Below, in pieces: positions 1 to 7,359 of a stretch of DNA of 64,000 bases. Origin of the DNA: an uncultured Bacteroides sp. (lineage in GTDB: Bacteria > Bacteroidota > Bacteroidia > Bacteroidales > Bacteroidaceae); contig CABMPP010000008.1 of NCBI GenBank assembly GCA_902388495.1, positions 1-64,000 of the forward strand, in the 5' to 3' direction. A program made the translations under genes and the position numbers. Each line of letters begins with the position of its first letter. The stretch's first letter is position 1. The notes under the pieces are model-generated. The model saw only the letters and a list, made by a program, of their open reading frames with translations, was not told where the DNA came from and ran no database searches.

Positions 1-29
1 TAATTGTGCTCATAATGCTTTAAGCGAGT

Positions 30-56
30 ATTCCGTTACCTACGAAGTAACGGAAT
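30..56. repeat. Inverted repeat, GTTAC-N7-GTAAC type, candidate invertible-promoter end
   Basis: Perfect 10-bp arms (30-39 and 47-56) flank a 7-nt spacer. The core GTTACCTACGAAGTAAC (35-51) fits the GTTAC-N7-GTAAC pattern I recall for recombination sites of tyrosine-recombinase-driven invertible promoters before Bacteroides surface-protein genes. It lies 115 bp before a large surface lipoprotein gene. The partner copy would lie left of the window, so inversion cannot be shown here. The alternative is a terminator hairpin of an upstream gene, but no T-run follows. Confidence 0.55.
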
Positions 57-63
57 AAATTTG
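56..63 (+). promoter_or_regulatory. Possible -7 box TAAATTTG
   Basis: Matches TAnnTTTG and overlaps the last base of the inverted repeat. No TTTG at -33 is visible, because that position falls inside the repeat. If the promoter sits inside an invertible segment, the true promoter would be further left and this match would be accidental. Confidence 0.25.
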
Positions 64-170
64 GAACTGTGCTAATGAATTTAACATATTAGTGTATAAA
101 TAGCAAGCGGTTATAGAACATCTTGATAGAGTGTTTAATAATATATTATTAACTAAATTTTTTAAAAACA

Positions 171-2852
171 ATGAAGAAAAAGTTTACAAGAGTAGCACTT
201 TTTGCTGCGATGACTTTTGCTATCGGTGCATCATTTGTCGGTTGTAAGGACTATGACGATGATATTGATGCATTGAATGATAAAGTCACTGGTATTGAAA
301 AGTCAATTTCTGACATTGAATCAGCCATGCAATCCGGCAAGTATATTACCGGTTATGTATCGACTGAGAATGGTTATGAATTGTCTTTATCTGATGGTAC
401 TAAATTAACAATTAAACATGGTACAAATGGCACAAATGGTATTGATGGAAAGACATTTATACCTAAATTCCGTGTATCGGCTGAGAGTTGCTGGCAAGTA
501 AGCACAGACGACGGTGCCACTTGGGTTGATGTACTGAATGAAGCTGGTGAGAAAGTTGTAGCTGTTGGTGGCTCCAACGTTACTATCAATAAGGATGGCT
601 TTATCGTAATTGGTGATGTTGTAACAACTCTGAAGACAAATACAACTGTTCCTTCAATCGTTGTAAATGAACAAGATGGTTTGTACATCTTCAATATCAA
701 CGGTAAGGAATATAAAGTTTTGGCTGAAGGGTCTGCTTATAATGGATTGCAAAGTGTAACATACAGAAGAAAAGCAGCGGACGATATTAGCGATTTTGTT
801 GAATCACTTCGCCTGTTTACATACGATAAGAGTGGTAAAGATGTTGAGCTGATGCAGAGTACTGCAACTGCTACATTCAAAATATGGCCGAAGACTCTGG
901 ATTTAGCTAAAGCTACTTATGACTTTACTGATACCTATAAAACAAGAGCAGCAAAAGAACCTGCTTTGACATATGTAGCTGGAAGTGCACAGTGGGTAGA
1001 TAAAAAAGATGGTATTCTGAGCGTAACAATAGAACCTAATAACATTGAAAAGTATCAGAACTATGCTTCTTCTTTGGATATTACGATCAATGGGCATACG
1101 ACTGCATCAGACTATTTCAATTTCCGTGCTGCAGATTTGAATGCAGGTACACTGAATTTTGTGCACACGAATGACAGTACAATAGTTCCTTGTGAATATT
1201 TAGTTGAGAACTTAAATAACTCATGGAGTAGTGAACCTAAGTATACATTTATATATGACAAGTCTTATAGCTTGTCTGACTCTGTAGCTTTAGGACGCGA
1301 TTGGGGTGAATCTTTCACTTCAATGGCTGATCTTGGTTTCCAAGGTGTAAAAGTTGCATTCAAGCAGACAGCAGGTAAAGAGAAAGGTATCTTTGAAATT
1401 AAGGATAATGTAGTTACTGTAAAAGCGGAAAATCAAGTTTCTGCAATCAATGAGGTTTGCTTCGTAACTGCTACTTATACAACTCCAGATGATAAAGTTA
1501 TTAGAACTTTTGACTTCGCAGTGAAGGCTGTTCGCGAACAAATTCCTGTTGAAACAAATGACATTGCTGTGAAGGTACTTGATTCTAAGGTTGACTTGTC
1601 TAAGTTAGTTTATAGCACTACTGAGCAAAAGATCAAACTTGATGTACGTCACTTCGAAAATGAAATTGGTGGACGTGACTATATGGCAAATAATAACTGG
1701 CCTGCTGATCGCTATTATTCTCTGTTCTACTACTCCACTAAGGAAATTGATAAGAAAGAACATAAATATATCAATAAGGTTCCTGCTTATCTGCATTTCC
1801 ATTCCGGTGAAAACACTGATAAAGACTATCTGGAATTGGTAATTCCTGCTGAAACTATTATTAATCCGGCACAAGAATTATTCGCTATGCAGGTTTCTGG
1901 AAATGTAGGTGGTTATTGGCCTTATGCTGCTGATGTAGTAGATTATACTGATATCCAAAACTTCGAACAGGATCTGGCTGCTTATTATCGTATATCAAAT
2001 GCTGAATATGAAGTAAACGGTAAGCGAGTTAAGTACACTGTTAAGTTGAACGACAAGGTTAAGGTAAGCCGTGATGTAATCATCAAGCAGAATACTGCAT
2101 TCATCGTTGATGGTAAGACTACTGTAGTAGGTGAATGGGATGAAACAGCTCAGTCATTCACAATGGTTGGTAATCTGGAAGACTTGTATGCTGCATACAA
2201 ATCTGACGGTAAGACTAAGTCTGATGAAGATGTAACTTATGTACTTGCTCCGAAGGCTAAACAGTCTGCTGCTGTTCAGAAGGTATATGCTCAAATAACG
2301 ATCGTAAACAACAAGCTGTATGTAGATCCGAAGGTTGACATTGCTACATTGGGTTCAATCAATATCTCTGCTAACATCAAGGGTACTGACATTGCAGCCG
2401 TTATGCAAGACAAGGATGGTAACGTAGTAGAATACGCTACTCCGGTTCTCCGTTCTCCGATCAATGCTTGGACTGCTACTAGTCCTGTAACTTGGGCTAT
2501 CAGCGGTGTGGCTACTACATATGATGTTGCTAAGAATGCTAAGGCATGCATCAACGACCGTGACATCAACGTTGTAGATAGCAAGGGCAAGATTGTAGGT
2601 AACGCTTTGGTTAAGGACGGTGCTATCCAACCGTGGGCTACTGCTTACGCTGGCGTTGTATCTTACAAGATCAAGGGTTATAGCGAAACTGTAAATGAAG
2701 GTACATTTACTATTGATGCTGCAACCGGTGTATTGACTTGCAACAACATCAACATTGCTTCTGCTTTGGAAATCACAGTTACTGTTACTTTGACTCACAA
2801 TTGGGGTACAGTTACGAAGGATATCGTAGTAAAAGCAGCTTTGAATAACTAA
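171..2852 (+). CDS. Large surface lipoprotein, DUF4988-like N-terminus
   Basis: An 893-residue exported lipoprotein. Residues 1-24 are a signal peptide ending in a lipobox (SFVGC, Cys25). The acidic KDYDDD right after the Cys resembles the Bacteroides signal for display on the cell surface. A short coiled coil (about 32-55) and a collagen-like GTNGTNGIDG (84-93) follow, an N-terminal arrangement seen in many Bacteroides DUF4988/PL29-N surface proteins. The remaining roughly 800 residues look beta-rich, and I recognise no catalytic motif. Codon use in the 3' half (AAG, GCT, GTA, AAC) suggests strong expression. Size, surface anchoring and the upstream inverted repeat fit a phase-variable S-layer-like or adhesin protein. 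That is inference; a polysaccharide-binding or lyase role is not excluded. The gene stands alone, with a terminator after it. Confidence 0.8.
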   Translation: MKKKFTRVALFAAMTFAIGASFVGCKDYDDDIDALNDKVTGIEKSISDIESAMQSGKYITGYVSTENGYELSLSDGTKLTIKHGTNGTNGIDGKTFIPKFRVSAESCWQVSTDDGATWVDVLNEAGEKVVAVGGSNVTINKDGFIVIGDVVTTLKTNTTVPSIVVNEQDGLYIFNINGKEYKVLAEGSAYNGLQSVTYRRKAADDISDFVESLRLFTYDKSGKDVELMQSTATATFKIWPKTLDLAKATYDFTDTYKTRAAKEPALTYVAGSAQWVDKKDGILSVTIEPNNIEKYQNYASSLDITINGHTTASDYFNFRAADLNAGTLNFVHTNDSTIVPCEYLVENLNNSWSSEPKYTFIYDKSYSLSDSVALGRDWGESFTSMADLGFQGVKVAFKQTAGKEKGIFEIKDNVVTVKAENQVSAINEVCFVTATYTTPDDKVIRTFDFAVKAVREQIPVETNDIAVKVLDSKVDLSKLVYSTTEQKIKLDVRHFENEIGGRDYMANNNWPADRYYSLFYYSTKEIDKKEHKYINKVPAYLHFHSGENTDKDYLELVIPAETIINPAQELFAMQVSGNVGGYWPYAADVVDYTDIQNFEQDLAAYYRISNAEYEVNGKRVKYTVKLNDKVKVSRDVIIKQNTAFIVDGKTTVVGEWDETAQSFTMVGNLEDLYAAYKSDGKTKSDEDVTYVLAPKAKQSAAVQKVYAQITIVNNKLYVDPKVDIATLGSINISANIKGTDIAAVMQDKDGNVVEYATPVLRSPINAWTATSPVTWAISGVATTYDVAKNAKACINDRDINVVDSKGKIVGNALVKDGAIQPWATAYAGVVSYKIKGYSETVNEGTFTIDAATGVLTCNNINIASALEITVTVTLTHNWGTVTKDIVVKAALNN

Positions 2853-2890
2853 GCAACTGTTAAAAGCTAATTTGAGAAGATAGATTTCAC

Positions 2891-2908
2891 TTCTCACAAT
2901 TGTGAGAA
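2891..2908. repeat. 18-bp perfect palindrome in the 3' region
   Basis: TTCTCACAATTGTGAGAA lies 38 bp after the lipoprotein stop codon and just before the terminator hairpin. As RNA it would fold into a second stem. As DNA it could be a protein-binding site. Nothing else indicates its role. Confidence 0.6.
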
Positions 2909-2920
2909 ACAATAATAGAG

Positions 2921-2953
2921 AGAGGATACTCGAAAAGGGTATCCTCTTTTTTA
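2921..2953 (+). terminator. Rho-independent terminator after the surface lipoprotein
   Basis: Nine-bp stem AGAGGATAC / GTATCCTCT with a 9-nt loop, followed by a T-run. It also separates the gene from convergent dnaG. Confidence 0.85.
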
Positions 2954-2979
2954 GTAGCTAGTTGTTAAGATGCAATTAT

Positions 2980-5073
2980 TTAGAAACTCAGCACCACCCG
3001 GTCTCCCAACCGTTTTGCCATAATGCTTTTCACTTCGCGCAGCTCGTTGTATCGCTTCATGATGCTGTTACACTTTTCCTCATCGTTGGCTACGGTGGGA
3101 TCTTGCAGGGCAAACATGATATGCTTCAACTCTTCGCTGACAATGGCGTATTTGAAGTTAATCATTAAGAAAGGTACCAATTCGTAAAGACGCTCTTCGT
3201 CGGTTACGATCTTTTGGCTTTTGGAGTGATATTTGCTTAGCTGATAGCGGTTACTGATCAGTTCCACACTGAGTTTGCTGATGACAGGATCGGGATGCGC
3301 CACAAAATATCGTTCGGCGATAAAACCTTCGTTATGGATGCGCTCGGCGGCTTCGGACAAAATTTGCCGGTGAAGCGGGTTGTGGAAGGCAAGCTCATCT
3401 TCTTTGAGGTCGTTGGTGATATATTCGGTCACAGTAATAGGGATTTCCTTACCCTCTTCGTCCGTGACATTGCACATGACCTTCTCCCCATAGCGTACTA
3501 CCATTTGCAGAATCAGCCGTTCGTATTTATAAAACTCTTGCCCCTCTTTCCCTTCTTGCGGAATGAAAGAGACATATTCTTCCGGAGGGAAGGGAGCGCT
3601 CAACTCGGGAGGAAAATTCTCAGCATTAGCTACCGGTGGTTGGGTTGTAGTCGTATCAAGAGGTACATTCCCCGTGTTATCGCCAATTCCGGCTGCTGCA
3701 TTCGCTGCACTGGCAGCTGCTGAACGACGTTCGCGTTCAACACGCTCGGCCTGCTTCTCCGCCTGTACTTCGCGGCGTTTGGCTACTTCGGAGACCAATA
3801 GCTTATCTTCTACATGCAGCAGTTGCGCACATTCCTTGATATATACATCGCGCACGATGGCTTCGGGAATGATCGATATACTTTGTACAAGATTGCCGAT
3901 AAGTTCGGCGCGCTTTATAGGGTCCTTTCCTGCATCCTCCAACAATAGATTGGTCTTGAAGCGGATAAAGTCCGTTTCATGTTCTTGTATGAAGGCTTGA
4001 AATTCAGTGGCGTTATGTTTGCGGGCAAAAGAGTCCGGGTCGTCTCCGTCGGGAAGGAGGCAGACTTTGATGTTCATTCCCTCTTCCAGCAGCATGTCGA
4101 TACCGCGGATGGATGCTTTGATACCTGCCATATCTCCGTCGTAAAGCACTGTGATGTTATTGGTAAAGCGATGGATCATGCGGATCTGTCCGGGTGTCAG
4201 CGCAGTGCCCGAAGAAGCCACTACATTTTCTATCCCCGACTGGTGCATGGAAATGACGTCCGTATAACCCTCTACCAGGAAGCAACGGTCTTGTTTTACG
4301 ATTGCTTGTTTGGCAAAATAGATGCCATACAACTCATTGCTTTTATGATAAATCTCCGATTCGGGCGAATTGACATACTTTACTTTGACGCCTTTTGTGG
4401 CACTGGCGAGCACACGCCCTCCAAAGGCCACCACCTTGCCGGATAGTGTATGTACGGGGAAGATGACCCGTCCCCAGAAACGGTCGCGCAGGCGATGGTC
4501 GTCCGTTTCATAACAAAGACCGGTCTTGACGAGGTATTCTTTTTTATATCCTTTCTTCAGAGCTTCTTGTGCAAGGGCGTCATGGCTTTCAGTACAGTAA
4601 CCTAATTGAAACTTCTCAATGATGTCGTCCCGGAAACCGCGGCTCCGGAAATAAGCCATGCCGATGCTGCGACCATCCACATGGTTGCGCAGGATGTTCT
4701 GAAAGTAATCGCGGGCGAAGTTGTTGACGATAAAAAGGCTCTCCCGTTCACTCTGCACCATCTTTTCTTCACTGGAAAGTTCACGCTCTTTGATCTCTAT
4801 ACCGTATTTCTTAGCAAGATACTTCAGTGCTTCGGGATAGGACATTTGTTCATGTTCCATAATAAAATGCACGGCATTTCCTCCTTTTCCGCAGGCGAAA
4901 CATTTGCATAGTCCTTTGGCAGGCGAAACATAAAACGACGGGGTCTTATCGTCATGGAACGGGCACAAACCGACATAGTTTACACCGCGTTTGCGCAGTG
5001 TGACAAAGTCTGATACGACATCAGTGATTTGTGCGGCATCCAGAATTCTGTCTATGGTAGCTTGGTCTATCAT
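2980..5073 (-). CDS. dnaG: DNA primase DnaG
   Basis: Synthesises RNA primers for replication at the fork, working with the replicative helicase. The N-terminal CHC2 zinc domain is visible (Cys37, His40, Cys58, Cys61 by this start), followed by the catalytic Toprim core (EGYTDV near residue 265, later a DGD motif) and a helicase-interaction region separated by an Ala/Gln-rich linker. At 697 residues it is a normal size for Bacteroides. I chose ATG 5073 over the upstream in-frame ATG at 5097 because the promoter places the transcription start near 5088 and MIDQATIDRILD is the usual start of the family. It is divergent from the sensor pair that follows. Confidence 0.95.
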   Translation of the reverse strand: MIDQATIDRILDAAQITDVVSDFVTLRKRGVNYVGLCPFHDDKTPSFYVSPAKGLCKCFACGKGGNAVHFIMEHEQMSYPEALKYLAKKYGIEIKERELSSEEKMVQSERESLFIVNNFARDYFQNILRNHVDGRSIGMAYFRSRGFRDDIIEKFQLGYCTESHDALAQEALKKGYKKEYLVKTGLCYETDDHRLRDRFWGRVIFPVHTLSGKVVAFGGRVLASATKGVKVKYVNSPESEIYHKSNELYGIYFAKQAIVKQDRCFLVEGYTDVISMHQSGIENVVASSGTALTPGQIRMIHRFTNNITVLYDGDMAGIKASIRGIDMLLEEGMNIKVCLLPDGDDPDSFARKHNATEFQAFIQEHETDFIRFKTNLLLEDAGKDPIKRAELIGNLVQSISIIPEAIVRDVYIKECAQLLHVEDKLLVSEVAKRREVQAEKQAERVERERRSAAASAANAAAGIGDNTGNVPLDTTTTQPPVANAENFPPELSAPFPPEEYVSFIPQEGKEGQEFYKYERLILQMVVRYGEKVMCNVTDEEGKEIPITVTEYITNDLKEDELAFHNPLHRQILSEAAERIHNEGFIAERYFVAHPDPVISKLSVELISNRYQLSKYHSKSQKIVTDEERLYELVPFLMINFKYAIVSEELKHIMFALQDPTVANDEEKCNSIMKRYNELREVKSIMAKRLGDRVVLSF

Positions 5074-5094
5074 TCTCTCTCTTTTTAGATTGTG

Positions 5095-5126
5095 CAAAAG
5101 TACGTGATATTTCTTGGATAATCAAA
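5095..5126 (-). promoter_or_regulatory. dnaG promoter
   Basis: On the minus strand, TTTG (5123-5126), 20 bp, then TACTTTTG (5095-5102): both Bacteroides elements with good spacing. The start point would be near 5088. An inverted repeat TGATATTT / AAATATCA (5105-5112, 5124-5131) overlaps the -33 element and could be an operator. Confidence 0.7.
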
Positions 5127-5185
5127 TATCATAGCTAATGAGAATAAAAAGTAAACTCTGGCTTAGAATTTCCAATTAAAAGATA

Positions 5186-5193
5186 TATATTTG
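5186..5193 (+). promoter_or_regulatory. -7 box TATATTTG before the sensor pair
   Basis: Matches TAnnTTTG; no clear -33 box. Transcription would start near 5200, which argues against translation from the TTG at 5191. Confidence 0.45.
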
Positions 5194-5211
5194 CAACAAA
5201 TGCTGTTTTGT

Positions 5212-7359
5212 ATGTACCGTATAGTCATCACTATATTGCTGAGTAGTATTTTCTCCTCCTCATTTTTGTTCGCTCAATCGTCGTCAAACGTGGCTCAGAA
5301 GCCAGGGTTTGTTATGATATTGAGCTCATACTCTTATGAAAAACAGTGGAGTACTGCTTTGGCAAAAGAAATTCGTAACCATCTGGAAACTCAGAGTCCC
5401 GAACTTAAAGTGCGTATTACCTACGCCGGCATAACTGCCCGGACTTCTTATGTTGCCGATCGTTTCGCCATGCAGGGCGCTTTTGCTAATGGGCAGTTGA
5501 GTGATAAGATCAGAGTACCTGATGTATTGGTTCTGATTGGTGATGAGAGTTGGATGATTTATCGGAGCATGGACCATCGTGGAGTCTGGCAGAATATTCC
5601 GGTTGTTCTTTGTGGTGTCCATGCTGAGGTGCTGGCAGATTATAAACAGTTCTTTCCTGATAAGCAATTGTCCGATGCTTCTTTTATTCCTTTAAGGGAT
5701 TCGGCATCTGAAATGAATGTCACGGCAGTGATAGAGCCTGATAATGCAGCTCGAACTTTGCAACTGGCACAAACGTTGATGCCTGACTTGCAGCATCTTT
5801 ATTTTCTGTCGGATGGTAGCTATTCGGATAGTTACACAGGCATGAAACTACTGCAGGAAAGTAAAAAGAAGAATGTAGCGTTTACAGAGATATTTACCGA
5901 ACGTTGCAATACGGATTCTATCGGTCGGGTACTGATGGAACTGCCTTCGGGAGCTATGGTGTTGATTAATGACGCTTTGGTGCCACAAAGTCTTCAAGTG
6001 CCTGTTTTGGCTTTGCGCGATATGAGTTATGGAGCGTGTACCCCTTTAGGTGGATATTTTGCGCCGATATCGACATTTGCAACTCAGACGGCCGAAACCG
6101 TGTTCCGCACTTTGGAAATGGGTAAAATAGATGAACTACCTTATATTGTGGTGGCCGATACGGCTTATTATCTGAATCAGACAGCTTTGATGCATGCAGG
6201 TCTGCGCTCGGAAGTTAAAGGATTACCTGATACGGTGAACCGTAACATACCTCCACCGTTCATATTCCGGCATATCCGTATCATTGCTGTTATATTGGTG
6301 ATAATGATTGTATTGGCGTTTGTCATTTACCGTATGGTATCTTCGCGTCGTTACAGTCGTAATCTGAATCTTTTGTATGAACGCTATAAGACGTTGTATA
6401 ATGAGTATCAGGTAGTTTATGAGAATATGCCGGTGGGGCTGATGCTGTTTGATGTGTATGGAAAATTGCTGAAGCGAAATGCAGAGACGGACGTTTTCTT
6501 CGAACAGTTTGCGCATTCAAGGTCGGATGTCTTTCAGCTTTTTGATTCAGATCTGCTGACTGAAGGCATGCGGGAGGCGCTTTTCTGTAAAGAGTTGGTT
6601 AGTAAAATGGTGTATCTGCAAGAGCATTGCTATCGTGTGCAGTGTTGCATGATGGCTGATGAAGAAACCGGGGCAGATAATATTCTGGTGATTGTGATAG
6701 ATAATACGGAGATTGAGCGGGAAAGGAAAACAAAAGAGCAGATTTGCAATGTGTTGAATTTTGCCATGAATAAGGCTGGCATTGGAGTAGCTGAATACAA
6801 TCTTATAGACGGACAGGGATTTGCCACAGATGCTTGGTATAGCACATTGGGCGTAGAGAAAGGTACTGATGACTTTATGCAGATGCATCAATGCCTGGCA
6901 GAGCCTGACAGAGAGAAAGTGCAGAATTATCTGGAACGTGTCCGTTCCGGGGAATCCCGGCTTTTCCTGGATAGCCTGCAACTGCAAACCCAGCCCGGAG
7001 AAATGCACTATATCCGTTATTTGATCCAACCGTTGGAATATATGCCTGACGGACAGAATATAATCGTTGCAGAATTGGTGCTTAATGTGGATGAACAGGT
7101 TGCAAAAGAGCGTGAACTGGAGACTGCCATGAAGAAAGCGCAAGAGGCCGATCGTCTTAAAAATGCTTTTGTTGCCAACATGGAAGATGGAATCCGGATT
7201 CCACTGAAAGAAATCATTTCGTGTGCGCGTGAACTGGTTGCCTGTACGGATGTGGAGCAGCAAAGTAAGTTGCTTGCCCGTATCGAATTGGCTAATGACC
7301 AGATGTTGGGATTGCTCAATGACATTATTGAAATGTCTAAAGTAGAGTTGAATGAATAA
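5212..7359 (+). CDS. Membrane sensor with a degenerate histidine-kinase stub
   Basis: About 715 residues. After a signal peptide (ending SFLFAQ), a periplasmic domain of about 330 residues resembles the sensor modules related to ABC substrate-binding proteins. A membrane segment near residues 350-370, two PAS-like regions and a C-terminal helical segment follow. That segment aligns with the HisKA dimerisation domain of the next gene, but the phospho-accepting His is Asp659 (NMEDGIRIPL versus SISHEVRTPL) and the protein ends before any ATP-binding domain. It therefore cannot autophosphorylate as a normal kinase. It overlaps the intact kinase gene by 8 bp and shares its layout, so a duplicated, decayed or repurposed partner that senses and heterodimerises is likely (inference). 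Start: ATG 5212 gives the best signal peptide; 5200 is possible. Confidence 0.75.
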   Translation: MYRIVITILLSSIFSSSFLFAQSSSNVAQKPGFVMILSSYSYEKQWSTALAKEIRNHLETQSPELKVRITYAGITARTSYVADRFAMQGAFANGQLSDKIRVPDVLVLIGDESWMIYRSMDHRGVWQNIPVVLCGVHAEVLADYKQFFPDKQLSDASFIPLRDSASEMNVTAVIEPDNAARTLQLAQTLMPDLQHLYFLSDGSYSDSYTGMKLLQESKKKNVAFTEIFTERCNTDSIGRVLMELPSGAMVLINDALVPQSLQVPVLALRDMSYGACTPLGGYFAPISTFATQTAETVFRTLEMGKIDELPYIVVADTAYYLNQTALMHAGLRSEVKGLPDTVNRNIPPPFIFRHIRIIAVILVIMIVLAFVIYRMVSSRRYSRNLNLLYERYKTLYNEYQVVYENMPVGLMLFDVYGKLLKRNAETDVFFEQFAHSRSDVFQLFDSDLLTEGMREALFCKELVSKMVYLQEHCYRVQCCMMADEETGADNILVIVIDNTEIERERKTKEQICNVLNFAMNKAGIGVAEYNLIDGQGFATDAWYSTLGVEKGTDDFMQMHQCLAEPDREKVQNYLERVRSGESRLFLDSLQLQTQPGEMHYIRYLIQPLEYMPDGQNIIVAELVLNVDEQVAKERELETAMKKAQEADRLKNAFVANMEDGIRIPLKEIISCARELVACTDVEQQSKLLARIELANDQMLGLLNDIIEMSKVELNE

